Source of the DNA: Arthrobacter sp. ISL-30
Lineage (GTDB): Bacteria > Actinomycetota > Actinomycetes > Actinomycetales > Micrococcaceae
Assembly (NCBI RefSeq): GCF_018613855.1
Contig: NZ_JAGGPK010000030.1
Location: forward strand, 1-64,000
Reading direction: 5' to 3'
Length of the DNA: 64,000 bases
The notes under the pieces were generated by a model. It was not told where the DNA came from, made no database searches, and was given only the letters and a program-made list of their open reading frames with translations. The translations under genes and the position numbers were made by a program. Below are positions 1-9,100 of the stretch, piece by piece; the stretch's first letter is position 1, and every line of letters starts with the position of its first letter.

Positions 1-1035
1 GCCTTGGGCCGACTTCACTACTACCTCCTTGAGGACGCCGGGTTCGAGGTCATGCTGGTCAACGCCAGGCACGTCAAGAACTTGCCTGGCCGCAAGAGCG
101 ATGTCGCCGACGCGACGTGGCTGGCCCAGCTCGGCGCGCACGGCCTGGTCCGCGGGTCGTTCGTGCCCCCGGAGCCGATCCGCCAGTTGCGCGATCTGAC
201 CCGGGCCCGGACCGCGATCACCCGGGAACGTGGCCGGGAGATCCAACGGCTCGAGAAGCTGCTCGAGGACGCCAGCATCAAACTGTCCTCGGTCGCCTCC
301 GACATCACTGGCGTCTCCGGACGGGCAATGCTCGAGGCGATGATCGCGGGGCAAGACGATCCCGCCGCACTCGCCGACCTGGCCAAGCGGCGGCTGCGCT
401 CGAAGATCCCCGCGTTGACCGAGGCGCTGACCGGCCGGTTCACCGAACACCACGGCTTCCTGGCGCGGGTACATCTGGACCTGATCGACCGGCACACGAG
501 GGCGATCGAGGACATCACCGCCCGGATCGAGGTGGTGATCGAACCCTTTCAGGGATTCCGGGACCTGATCGCCACCATCCCCGGCATCGGCACCCTCGTC
601 GCCGACGTCGTCGTCGCCGAGACCGGCGCGGACATGACCAGGTTCGCCACCGCCGGGCACCTCGCGTCGTGGGCCGGGACCACACCGGGTCACAACGAGT
701 CCGCCGGACGAGTCAAGTCGACCAAGACCCGGCCCGGAAACCCCTATCTCCAAGGAGCGCTCGGCGCTGCCGCGATGGCGTGCGCACAGAACCCCGGCAC
801 CTACCTGGGCGCCCGCTACCGCCGAATTTCGTCGCGGCGAGGCCCCATGAAAGCTAACGTTGCGATCCAACACACCATGCTCATCGCGATCTGGCACATG
901 GGCCGCTACGGAACCCTCTACGAGGACCCGGGTGCAGACTTCTTCACCCGTCTCCACCCCGAACGCGCCAAGAACCGCGCACTCCACCAACTCGAGGCCA
1001 TGGGCTACCAGGTCACCCTCGATCGGACGGGGTAA
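1..1035 (+). CDS. IS110-family transposase, 5' end outside window
   Basis: The reading frame is open from base 1, so the start lies upstream of the window; 344 codons are visible. The N-terminal RuvC-like DEDD domain is present only in its last part, where the motif GRKSDVADATWLAQL carries the last two acidic residues of the family (K-x-D-x-x-D). The C-terminal Transposase_20 domain follows, with the helix-hairpin-helix-like IPGIG segment and the NESAGRVKS stretch, which in this family holds the conserved serine. The ending is intact at a TAA stop. IS110 enzymes are RNA-guided recombinases in the members studied; that the guide RNA lies in the element's non-coding end is family knowledge and is not shown here. 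Family assignment is firm; integrity of the missing N-terminus cannot be judged. Confidence 0.93.
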   Translation, partial: ALGRLHYYLLEDAGFEVMLVNARHVKNLPGRKSDVADATWLAQLGAHGLVRGSFVPPEPIRQLRDLTRARTAITRERGREIQRLEKLLEDASIKLSSVASDITGVSGRAMLEAMIAGQDDPAALADLAKRRLRSKIPALTEALTGRFTEHHGFLARVHLDLIDRHTRAIEDITARIEVVIEPFQGFRDLIATIPGIGTLVADVVVAETGADMTRFATAGHLASWAGTTPGHNESAGRVKSTKTRPGNPYLQGALGAAAMACAQNPGTYLGARYRRISSRRGPMKANVAIQHTMLIAIWHMGRYGTLYEDPGADFFTRLHPERAKNRALHQLEAMGYQVTLDRTG

Positions 1036-1038
1036 CAA

Positions 1039-1098
1039 GACGCGATTCCCCTTTGACGCGAAAGGGGAATCTTCGCGTCAAAGGGGAATCTTCGCGTC
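1039..1098. repeat. Nested inverted/direct repeat at IS110 right end
   Basis: Bases 1044-1054 and 1061-1071 form a perfect 11-bp inverted repeat (GATTCCCCTTT / AAAGGGGAATC) around the 6-base loop GACGCG. The right arm with its flank (aaaggggaatcttcgcgtc) is repeated head to tail at 1061-1079 and 1080-1098. The hexamer GACGCG or its complement occurs four times, at 1039, 1055, 1074 and 1093. The hairpin could end transcription from either the transposase or the tRNA side, or be part of the element's structured non-coding end. Confidence 0.8.
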
Positions 1099-1113
1099 AG
1101 AGGGCCTTTTCTG

Positions 1114-1186
1114 TGGAGCTAAGGAGATTCGAACTCCTGACCTCTTCGATGCGAACGAAGCGCTCTACCAACTGAGCTATAGCCCC
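1114..1186 (-). tRNA. tRNA-Ala (anticodon CGC)
   Basis: On the minus strand the 73-base sequence folds into a standard cloverleaf. The acceptor arms are GGGGCTA and TAGCTCC with discriminator A; the D arm is AGCTCAGTTGGTAGAGC; the anticodon stem CTTCG/CGAAG surrounds loop TTCGCAT, giving anticodon CGC for codon GCG; the T arm contains GTTCGAATC. The 3' CCA is not encoded. It sits directly beside the IS110 remnant but is itself intact. Confidence 0.97.
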
Positions 1187-1390
1187 GCGACAACTGCTTT
1201 CGCGGTTACCGGTGTCCCTAGGCTACAAAGTATCGCGTTGCTTTGCCAACCAAGCCTCAAAAGCCTCACTGCCGAACGGCCGCTCCGGGACCAAGTTCAA
1301 CCCTTGTCTCAGGAATACGCCTGCCAGGCTACCTCCCGACCCAGCTGCCCGTCACGCCAGCGACACAGCTCCTTGCCAGCACCAGGACAA

Positions 1391-2386
1391 TCAGGCCCGG
1401 CGGCGCTGAAGGACGTCGTCGAGGTTACTCAGGGCACTCTGGGTCTTTGCGGCGCCGTTCGACTGCGCTGCAATGTTGGGCTGGGCGGCGGGGGTCCCTG
1501 TTACAGACTGGGAACCGGGGGTGCTCATGGCGCCTTGCTTCAACGACGGCTTGCCAACGGGTTTGGGGGCTTCGGGCAGGTCCAGCGGTTCCGGCGCCGG
1601 TCGCTCGGCCTTGGCAGCGTCAACATATGTCGGCTTGGGCAATTCCACGGGCTCCCACGCCTCATCCTTCGCCATCGCCGCAGACTTTGACTCGGCCAGG
1701 GCGGATTCGTCCCCCGCTTCCCTGGCCACGGCAAGCGCTGCTTGTCGCAGTTCAAAGGCGCACAGCGGGGGCGGCGGTGCCTGCTTGCCGGCCTCGGCGT
1801 CGAAGACCTTCGCTTCCCTGCGATCAGCCGAAGGAGCACTGGACGGGGCGGCAACAGGTTTGGCCGACGGAGCAGTCATTGCTGCGGTGAAGGCCGCGCT
1901 GACCCTCCGACGCCGATCCCGCAGTGCGAGTCTCCTCAGGAGCAGGATTGAACCCATCGCGCCGGCAAGCCCGATAATCGGCAGCCAAATTGATCCGATA
2001 CCGATGATCCGGAGTATGCCCGTGACGGGCACGGCCAGCAGCATCACCAGGCCCAGCAGGGCGATAGTGCAGCGGCCGTACTTGACTCGCAGGGGGGCCA
2101 CTGCTGCCGCAGGATCCCGATGCCGGTCGTGTGTGGTTTTGGAGTCCAATCCTGTTGACGTGCTCTGCGAGGTATCCATAGATTTCTCCTGCTGGGCGGC
2201 CAGCATCAGAGCCGACCCGGCTTGCGATTCTTGTGGTTCATAGTCAGCGGCATGGCCCACCGCCTCGCCGACAGCCTCGAACTGCTGCCGGCCGTTCCTG
2301 AGCACATAGGGAGCTACCCACACAATCCACAGCGCGACAGCGACCATGAGGATCACTGAGCTGCTGAGAGGAAAGTCCACACTCAA
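1391..2386 (-). CDS. SepX/GlpR-type septum membrane protein
   Basis: This is a 331-residue membrane protein. One hydrophobic segment at about 8-30 is followed by a polar linker, then two more at about 106-126 and 131-152 before an Arg-rich stretch and a long Ala/Pro-rich cytoplasmic tail. The N-terminus (LWIVWVAPYVLR) and the neighbourhood (acetyltransferase of the RimJ type and galU just upstream on the same strand) match the actinobacterial family called SepX in Streptomyces and GlpR in Corynebacterium, which supports FtsZ-ring and wall assembly at the septum. The tail is low in complexity, so the call rests mainly on the N-terminal segment and gene order. The gene is separated from the acetyltransferase gene by 124 bp. 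Confidence 0.68.
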   Translation of the reverse strand: MSVDFPLSSSVILMVAVALWIVWVAPYVLRNGRQQFEAVGEAVGHAADYEPQESQAGSALMLAAQQEKSMDTSQSTSTGLDSKTTHDRHRDPAAAVAPLRVKYGRCTIALLGLVMLLAVPVTGILRIIGIGSIWLPIIGLAGAMGSILLLRRLALRDRRRRVSAAFTAAMTAPSAKPVAAPSSAPSADRREAKVFDAEAGKQAPPPPLCAFELRQAALAVAREAGDESALAESKSAAMAKDEAWEPVELPKPTYVDAAKAERPAPEPLDLPEAPKPVGKPSLKQGAMSTPGSQSVTGTPAAQPNIAAQSNGAAKTQSALSNLDDVLQRRRA

Positions 2387-2510
2387 AACGGTAGAAGCAT
2401 TCCCTCGACCGTGGCCGCATTCCCCCCGGTGTGTCGTGGGACGAGCGGCAATTGATTGGACTTATAGCGGGCGGCCAAATCCGGGCTTTCCAGGATGGTC
2501 ATGCCAGGTT

Positions 2511-3158
2511 TTAAGCTGAGCGCGTCGGCTCATCAGTGCCCCGGGCGCTACCCTTGAGCCATCTGTGGAGCAGGCCGTCCGGCACTTCCTCAGAAGTGAG
2601 GGCAAAGCTCCTGTGGTCAGCCCACTGTCCGTTGATATGCAAGAAGCGCTCACGATACCCCTCGTCGCGGAAATTCAGCTTTTCCACAACCCTCAGGCTC
2701 GCCCGGTTCTCCGGACGAATGTTGATTTCCATCCGGTGAAGTCCGAGCTCCTTGAAGCAATGATCCGTGGCCATCGCGACAGCCGTCGGCGCTATGCCTC
2801 GTCCTGCCCTTGCCTGGTCCACCCAGTAACCCAAGGTGGCCATCATGGCCGAACCCCAAACGATGGACGAGACAGTAAGCTGTCCGACGATCACGGGATC
2901 CTGATGACCTGGGGTTTGCTCGGTGATCAGAAAGGGAAGGGCAGTGGATTGGCGCGCCTGTGCGTTAAGGGACCGCACCATTTGCCGATAACTCGGCAGG
3001 CGTCCCCCGGGCGCAGGGTTCGAAGCCTCCCACGGCGCCAGCCACTCGTTATTGCGGGACCGGACCTGGGTCCATTCCTTCTGATCGCGGTACCGGATAG
3101 GCCGCAGGACAAGTTCGCCGCATTCCAGCGTCACCGGCCAAATGGACGGACCCCACAT
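2511..3158 (-). CDS. rimJ: RimJ/RimL-type GNAT N-acetyltransferase
   Basis: The 215-residue protein belongs to the GNAT fold acetyltransferases of the RimJ/RimL subgroup, which transfer acetyl from acetyl-CoA to protein or ribosomal N-termini. The acetyl-CoA binding motif is seen as ARAGRGIA around residues 117-124, after the typical GYWVDQ strand. The later segments HRMEINIRPENRASLRVVEK and LNFRDEGY are characteristic of the subgroup. The start codon lies 7 bases after the galU stop, so the two are probably co-transcribed. The natural substrate is unknown; the name follows the conserved position beside galU and sepX/glpR in actinobacteria. Confidence 0.82.
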   Translation of the reverse strand: MWGPSIWPVTLECGELVLRPIRYRDQKEWTQVRSRNNEWLAPWEASNPAPGGRLPSYRQMVRSLNAQARQSTALPFLITEQTPGHQDPVIVGQLTVSSIVWGSAMMATLGYWVDQARAGRGIAPTAVAMATDHCFKELGLHRMEINIRPENRASLRVVEKLNFRDEGYRERFLHINGQWADHRSFALTSEEVPDGLLHRWLKGSARGTDEPTRSA

Positions 3159-3164
3159 TGGGTC

Positions 3165-4070
3165 TTACTTATCCAGGCCGTTGGCGAATCCGGGCAACCA
3201 CGCACGCAGGCCGGGGCCAAGGTCTTCACTGTCGCAAGCGAGTTCAACGCAGGCCTTCAGGTAGCTCAGCTTGTCTCCGGTGTCGTAGCGGCGTCCGCGG
3301 AAAACCACACCGTAAACACCGGAGCCTTCTCCCTCGCCGGCCGCGAGAACCTGGAGGGCGTCGGTCAGCTGAATCTCGTCGCCCCGACCCGGCTCGGTAT
3401 GTTCCAGGACGTCGAAGACGGCCGGATGCAGCACATAGCGGCCAATCAATGCAAGGTTTGAGGGAGCCTCCTCCAATGAGGGCTTCTCCACAAGTTCGTT
3501 GATCCGGACATAGCCGTCTTCGCCGCTAGGCACGACGTCAGCACATCCATAGGCGCTGATCTGGTCCGGCTCCACCTCGATAAGCGCCACCACAGAACCG
3601 CCGGTCCTGGCCTGGACATCCATCATGACGCTGAGGAGGTCATCTCGGGGATCGATCAAGTCATCGCCCAGGAGGACCGCGAAGGGTTCATTGCCCACGT
3701 GCTGCTTTGCCCGAAGGACAGCATGGCCAAGGCCCTTGGGATCGCCCTGGCGGACATAGTGTATATCTCCGAGGTTGCTGGCGGACTGCACCGATTCAAG
3801 CTTCCCGGTGTCCCCCTTTTCCTCAAGGGTGGCCTCCAGCGCCGGTACCCGATCGAAGTGATCCTCGAGCGCCCGCTTGTTCCGACCAGTAATCATCAGG
3901 ATGTCGTTCAGGCCAACATTTACTGCCTCCTCAACCACATACTGGATGGCAGGCTTATCCACCACGGGCAGCATTTCCTTGGGCATGGCCTTGGTAGCAG
4001 GCAGGAACCTGGTGCCAAGCCCGGCTGCGGGGATAACGGCTTTTCGGACAGATGAGTTATTCGAGATCAC
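3165..4070 (-). CDS. galU: UTP-glucose-1-phosphate uridylyltransferase
   Basis: GalU makes UDP-glucose from UTP and glucose-1-phosphate, feeding cell-wall polymers, glycolipids and trehalose metabolism in the cytoplasm. At 301 residues it is full length. The nucleotide-binding loop GLGTRFLPATKAMPKE starts near residue 17 and is followed by the sugar-nucleotide motif LPVVDKPAIQYVVEEA. Also present are FAVLLGDDLI and EIQLTDAL, both typical of bacterial GalU. It is the first gene of a minus-strand group with rimJ and sepX/glpR and is divergent from the cyclo-ligase gene; the 107-bp gap between them must hold both promoters. Confidence 0.96.
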   Translation of the reverse strand: MISNNSSVRKAVIPAAGLGTRFLPATKAMPKEMLPVVDKPAIQYVVEEAVNVGLNDILMITGRNKRALEDHFDRVPALEATLEEKGDTGKLESVQSASNLGDIHYVRQGDPKGLGHAVLRAKQHVGNEPFAVLLGDDLIDPRDDLLSVMMDVQARTGGSVVALIEVEPDQISAYGCADVVPSGEDGYVRINELVEKPSLEEAPSNLALIGRYVLHPAVFDVLEHTEPGRGDEIQLTDALQVLAAGEGEGSGVYGVVFRGRRYDTGDKLSYLKACVELACDSEDLGPGLRAWLPGFANGLDK

Positions 4071-4177
4071 CGGACTAATCTATCGGAAGCAGCACCATTG
4101 CGGTAAAAGTCACAACGCCCTCGCATCCACTGCCGCACGCGGGCCCTAGCCCCGGCAACGTCCACAATTGGAGGATC

Positions 4178-4780
4178 ATGCAGTCCAAGGAACTGATCCG
4201 TGCCGAGCATCGCGCTAGGCGGAAGTCGCTTACTGATGAGCAGATTGCCAGGGCGGGGAAAGCCCTGGCAAGGCACGGGGTGGAATGGGCCTCAGAATTC
4301 GCGGACGCCCCAGGATCGGCTTTTGCCGTCTATCTGGGCACAGGCTCCGAACCCCCGACCCTGCCGCTGATTACAGCCCTCTACGATTCCGGCTATCGTG
4401 TCCTGCTCCCGGTCTGTGAGCCGGAACGTCGGCTCAGCTGGGTTTACTGGACGCCGTCGACACCGCTCGTCCGCTCCCGCTACGCCCCAATCGACGAGCC
4501 CGACGGAGAGAAGTTGCCGCAGTTCCCGGCGGACGAAGTGGCCGGTATCTTCCTTCCGGCGACGGCGGTGTCCCTGGATGGCAGCCGAATCGGCCAAGGG
4601 GGCGGCTACTACGACCGGTTGCTGGCCTCGTTGGATTCGGAGGGACGGCGACCTCCCGCCGTCGCCCTGGTCTATGACGCCGAAGTGCTGGAGGCCGGGG
4701 CCATTCCAGCAGAACCCTTCGACCGTCCGGTTGCCAGCGCTCTAACACCGTCAGGACTGGTTCTCCTAAACCAGACTTAA
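4178..4780 (+). CDS. 5-formyltetrahydrofolate cyclo-ligase
   Basis: The enzyme converts 5-formyl-THF to 5,10-methenyl-THF using ATP, returning a storage folate to one-carbon metabolism. The 200-residue length fits the family. The N-terminus has the basic KELIRAEHRARRKSL helix, and the family signature GQGGGYYDRLL lies at about 139-149, followed by the VALVYDAEV strand and the ending PFDRPVASALTP. The ATG start is preceded by GGAGG three bases upstream. The gene stands alone facing away from galU; a CIRCE-like operator begins 12 bases after its stop. Confidence 0.95.
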   Translation: MQSKELIRAEHRARRKSLTDEQIARAGKALARHGVEWASEFADAPGSAFAVYLGTGSEPPTLPLITALYDSGYRVLLPVCEPERRLSWVYWTPSTPLVRSRYAPIDEPDGEKLPQFPADEVAGIFLPATAVSLDGSRIGQGGGYYDRLLASLDSEGRRPPAVALVYDAEVLEAGAIPAEPFDRPVASALTPSGLVLLNQT

Positions 4781-4792
4781 CGGATGATAGAA

Positions 4793-4819
4793 TTAGCACT
4801 CAGGCCCCGGGACTGCTAA
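4793..4819. promoter_or_regulatory. CIRCE-like inverted repeat (candidate HrcA operator)
   Basis: The left arm TTAGCACTC (4793-4801) is identical to the CIRCE consensus. After exactly nine bases comes GACTGCTAA (4811-4819), which differs from GAGTGCTAA by one base. A -10-like hexamer TAGAAT overlaps its left edge at 4788-4793. It lies 63 bp before the FmdB-type start codon. The same operator type, the target of the heat-shock repressor HrcA, occurs before groES in this window. Confidence 0.82.
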
Positions 4820-4882
4820 GTGCGCGGAACGTTTCGCGGACAGCCACCGGGACCTGATGTTCGTCCCGGAGGAGGATTATCA

Positions 4883-5179
4883 GTGCCTACATATGCCTAC
4901 GCCTGCAAAGACTGCGGCCACGCCTTTGACATCGTCCAGGCCTTTACAGACAGTTCCCTGACCGCCTGCCCCGAATGCGGGGGTACGCTGCGCAAGAAGT
5001 TCAACAGTGTCGGCGTGGTTTTCAAGGGTTCAGGCTTCTACCGCACCGATTCGCGCGACTCCAAGGGAAGCTCCGTTAACGCTGCACCAGCAGCTCCGTC
5101 GACTGCTTCTGCCCCCGCGCCCTCTGCTGCCCCGGCAGCGACTGCTGCTTCGCCCGTTCCTGCCGCAGCAGCCAGCTAG
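4883..5179 (+). CDS. FmdB-type zinc-ribbon protein
   Basis: This small protein has an N-terminal FmdB/CxxC regulatory-protein zinc ribbon: VPTYAYACKDCG with Cys8 and Cys11, then CPECGG with Cys29 and Cys32. The conserved SVGVVFKGSGFYRTDSR segment follows, and then a low-complexity tail of Ala, Pro and Ser. The GTG start was chosen because AGGAGG lies eight bases before it and translation then begins exactly at the family's usual N-terminus, giving 98 residues; an upstream start at 4820 would add unrelated sequence. The function of the family in actinobacteria is not settled. A CIRCE-like operator upstream suggests heat-shock control, and the SAF-domain gene follows on the same strand. Confidence 0.9.
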   Translation: MPTYAYACKDCGHAFDIVQAFTDSSLTACPECGGTLRKKFNSVGVVFKGSGFYRTDSRDSKGSSVNAAPAAPSTASAPAPSAAPAATAASPVPAAAAS

Positions 5180-5234
5180 CGCTCCGCGCGACCCCTTTTA
5201 TCCACATAAGGACGAACTGTCCTAGGGGCCGGGG

Positions 5235-6056
5235 ATGGCGTTGGCTAGCGTTGCGACCATGCCAGTTACATCCTCCGCCAGAAGATCGCTCCCGGACTCG
5301 AAATCCGGCACTGCACAATCCCCGCGGCCCGGCAAGCGGTACCAGGGCGGCAAGCTATTCCAGCCTCGGCTGGCTCCTCCGCGGCCCGGCTTCGGCGCGC
5401 GTTTCACGTGGCGGCAACGCTGGCGCGCACGCCTCAGCCGGAATCGTCGGCTCATTGTGGCTTTGCTTCTTTGCCTTGCCGCAGGCATCGCCGTGAACCA
5501 GCTGACCCCCGCTACAGAGCGACGCGTCGAGGTGATGTCAGCTGCACATGATCTTCCCGCCGGCTCCACGCTCGGTTCAGACGATATCGCTGTCCTCCAC
5601 GTCGCACCGGGGGTAGCCCCCTCGGGCGCCTTCACAACCGTAGAGTCTCTCCAAGGCAAGCAATTGGCATCTCCGCTGCGCAAGGGACAGATCCCCACCG
5701 ACGCCCAATTGCTCGGCCCGGGCCTGCTCGCTGGATCGCAGCCCGGTACAGCGGCGGTACCGTTGCGGATGGCTGATCCGTCTTCAGTGCAGCTCGTAGC
5801 GACGGGGCAACTCGTCAATGTGGTCATGACGTCCGACGGCGAGTATGGCCGAGTTGGGGCCAGCGAAGTTCTCGCCACTGCTGTCCCGGTCCTCTGGACA
5901 TCATCCCAGGGTGGGAAGCCAGGTCAGTGGCTGGGAACCAACGAAACTGACGGCCTCCTTGTGGTGGCGGCAAATCCCGACCAGGCGGCGAAGCTTGCTG
6001 GAGCATCCACCCAGGGAAAGCTCTTCTTCACCCTGGTCAATGCACCACCACCTTGA
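5235..6056 (+). CDS. SAF-domain membrane protein (CpaB/RcpC-like)
   Basis: The protein of 273 residues has a long basic, Pro-rich cytoplasmic N-terminus, one transmembrane helix at about 73-90, and an extracytoplasmic SAF domain from about 98 to 160 (AAHDLPAGSTLGSDDIAV). SAF domains of this kind occur in CpaB/RcpC pilus-assembly proteins and in flagellar P-ring chaperones, but there are no pilus genes nearby. Actinobacteria often carry this protein next to an FmdB-type gene, as here. An alternative ATG start at 5259 would shorten the N-terminus by eight residues. The role is unknown. Confidence 0.82.
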   Translation: MALASVATMPVTSSARRSLPDSKSGTAQSPRPGKRYQGGKLFQPRLAPPRPGFGARFTWRQRWRARLSRNRRLIVALLLCLAAGIAVNQLTPATERRVEVMSAAHDLPAGSTLGSDDIAVLHVAPGVAPSGAFTTVESLQGKQLASPLRKGQIPTDAQLLGPGLLAGSQPGTAAVPLRMADPSSVQLVATGQLVNVVMTSDGEYGRVGASEVLATAVPVLWTSSQGGKPGQWLGTNETDGLLVVAANPDQAAKLAGASTQGKLFFTLVNAPPP

Positions 6057-6155
6057 AATCCGGCTGGGAGCCAACCAGCTGACTGGGGCAGCCCCAACGC
6101 CCGCGGGCCAGTAAGGCGAGCCGGCGATGGGCAGTATTTCGCGTGCCGGATGGCG

Positions 6156-9100
6156 TCAGCCCCAGTGCGGTGGCTTCTGTTCTTTCAGCCAGGCGTCGTG
6201 ATCGTGACCGGATTCATCACCCCATCGGCGGGGATCGTCTTCCGCAGCCTTATTCGGCAGGATGCCGTCCCCGGACCCGGTATCCCCGGAACCCTTGGCC
6301 TCGCCGCCACGCTTCGTAGGCTCTTGTGCGCCATCCGCAGGCTCGTTGGCTTCGGACTCTCCTGGATGCTGCTGATCCGGGTCCATGGCAATTCCTTCCT
6401 CGCTGTCCACCCTCAATTGTTCAACGTCGACGTCAAGGAAGCCATGATCGGACTGGTTCCGAGCCGGCGAAGGCCGCTCGAGTCCAAGATAGGCACCGAT
6501 CCTGTCCGCACACGCGGACGGATCCGTGAACACCTCAATGGTCCATAGGGACATGTAGCGCCAACCCATCCGCTCCAGAAGTTGCGGACGCAGCCTGCTC
6601 CGTTCCCGGACGGACATCCGACGGTAGCGTTCCGTGCCATCGGATTCGATCGCTACCGGGGTGGGAAGATCGGCATCATCGTGGCCAATGGTATGAATCG
6701 GATCAGCTGCCGCCACAACGTCCAGCACACCATCATAGTGATGCCAGACGCGCGCACCCCTGGCCCTGAGCCGTTCCCCAAGATCGGCTACCAGTGGGTC
6801 CTCCCCCAGAGCCTGTTCGCTTGCGGCGGCGCGGGAAGCCGGACTGCCCAGGTCGGTATTTCCGGACAGTTCGCGATCCAGGAGTTCATAGAAGTCTACG
6901 GCCCCGTGCGAGAGCCGGTCGAGGTCAAGATCCTCAGGCTTGAAGCAACTGAGCACGTGCATGGAGCGGCGGGCTCGAGTCATCGCAAGGGCGAAGCGGT
7001 TCCTGCCACCTTCGGCCGAAAGCGGACCGAAATTGTGCAGCGCCCGCCCATGCGGGGTGCGTCCATAGCCCAGGGAAAAAATCACATGGTCGCGAACGAG
7101 TCCATGGGCGCGCTCCAGGTCCACCACCCGGAAGGCTTCAGGTCCCGCACTGAAGAATCCCGCGAGGAGCGGATAATTGGGGAGCTGAAGCCGGATGGCC
7201 TCCCCGATCCTGGCGGCATGGCGCAGGCTGGCCGTCACAACAGCCAGGGATGTGCGAGGCCTCAGCCTTGCATGTTCGAACACGAGGTCCACCACGCGGT
7301 TGACCTCAGCCGCGACAGACTCCACGCCCTCCTGGTCAAAACTCGGCAGCCCTGTCCCGTTCGCAACGTATTCAACAATCACACCCCGCTCCAGGCCGGT
7401 GACAGACTGACCGTCCGGCAGCCGGCGGAGGGCGCCGTCGTAATAGTTCTTGCTCAGTTGCAGGACCAGGTCTTCATCCACGGATCGGTAGATCCAGTTC
7501 AACTGCCAGGAAGGCAGCACCCGGGCCAGGGCCTCGAAGGCACTGTCCACCGCCTGGTGTCCAGGCTCTCCCCGTGCCGGCAGTTCAACGGCCACACTAA
7601 AGGTCCGCGGGCTGGCGATCTTCGAATCGCCGAACGCAATGACCTGGCGTGCTCGGGCAATGGCAGGAAGGACTGCCTGGAGCGACGTCGTTTCGGCGTC
7701 CAGGATCACCACGGCGTCGAACTTCTGCTGGACGGGCAGGAGTCCGGTCAGCAGGTAGGGGCTGACGGCGCAGACCGGGACCAGCATCGGGACAAGTTGC
7801 GGTGCTTGGGCGCTCAGCGCTGCAAGCGTCACCCTGCCATCCTTAAGGAGGTTGCGGAGGAGTTCGGCCTGCCTCGGGTGTTCCGCGATGCCCTCCCGCC
7901 ATCTTTCAGCGAGCTGCCACCGCAACCGCGCAGCTCCGCTGGCAATATGTGCGTTGTCCGCAAGCCTGAACTCGGCTTCGAGGCGGCGAAGGGATTCCCC
8001 ATCGGCCATGGCGAGATAATCGTCCCCGCTAATCATGGCCTCCAGCGCCGACTGCCACCATGCCAGATCCAATTCGGCTGCCACGGATTCCGCAGGCACT
8101 TCCCGTTCCGCGAGGTCGGAGAGGAGCTCACCCAGGCCGTGCTCCCGCATGTTCTCCACAAGCAGGGTGCGTTCCGGGAGTGTCTCCAGGGTGCTTGTAT
8201 CGGCGACCAGGCGCTCCAGCCGCGCCAGCAATTCCTCGTACGGAGTGTCCTTAAGTTTCCCGCCCTCCACGGTGTGCCTTATGGCATCTCCAAGCCGGCT
8301 CAGTTCGCTGTCCAGGCCCCGACAGGCAGCTCCCAGGTCGGCGAGTCCGGAGGGAACAGCAGGATGACGCTGGGTGGTCGCATACTCTGCCCACAGGGCC
8401 CGCTGTTCCTGGACGAGGAGCAACGAGCTGTGCAGGTCCGCGATATGCACTCCCGGACGCACGTACTCCTTGGCCACCCTGCGGAGACGGGATCGCTGCA
8501 TGGAGGGCATCTCTATGCCGCGTTCGCGCCGCCACGCCGAGGTCGCCGTTGCCGAGATCAGATCGTGCACCGGGCGGTCAAAGATATCCGGTGTGAACTT
8601 GTCCAGGCTTTCACGGACAGCCATCAAAAGATCCAGCTGCGCGCCCCACTCGGCAAAAGTGGTGCCCAGGCGAATCTCGGCATGTTCGGCCAACTGTTGC
8701 ATACGCTCGCGCAGGAGGGGAAGTTTCTCCGCCGCGGATTGCGCCAGGTGCTGGGCTTCCTCGGTCTCCTTGCGGGTAACCAGCCTGGCACCGTACCAGG
8801 GACTCGTGGTGGAGGCTCGGCTGAAACTGCCCAGTTCGGCGGCACGGCGGAGCCTGGTGGCAAGTTCCCCGCGATCCTTGATGTTGTCCAGGACACTGCG
8901 CTTGAGCCGGACTGTCGTGGCCGGCGGGGGCTGGATGGACGTCAGTTCAGCAAGGGACTGCATCGCCTGGTAAGGCGAGCACCCCCACCGCTCGCGCACG
9001 TTATGCAAGGACGCCACATGGTCTAGGAGCGCGTGACGGTGACCGATCAGCGTCTTGTGCAGATTGGCCAGCTGCGGTTCAAGGGACTTCTCGTTGCGGA

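Larger units (their letters stand above)
1..1113 (+). mobile_element. IS110-family insertion sequence, partial (right part)
   Basis: The element is recognised from its transposase. Its right boundary is not defined by sequence alone, because IS110 elements lack the usual long terminal inverted repeats. The 78 bases between the transposase stop and the tRNA gene contain a nested repeat that probably belongs to the element's right end. The end coordinate given is simply the base before the tRNA and should be read as an upper limit. Confidence 0.6.

Noticed and set aside
1036..1186. Integrated genomic island using tRNA-Ala as attachment site
   Set aside because: There is no integrase, no repeated 3' tRNA segment and no island-type cargo; only an IS110 remnant lies beside the tRNA.
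4071..4177. Regulatory element between galU and the cyclo-ligase gene
   Set aside because: Both promoters must lie here, but no clear -35/-10 pair or operator could be assigned.
6582..9026. 814-codon open frame on the plus strand opposite the helicase-like gene
   Set aside because: It is an antisense frame kept open by high third-position GC of the opposite gene; it shows no recognisable domain.
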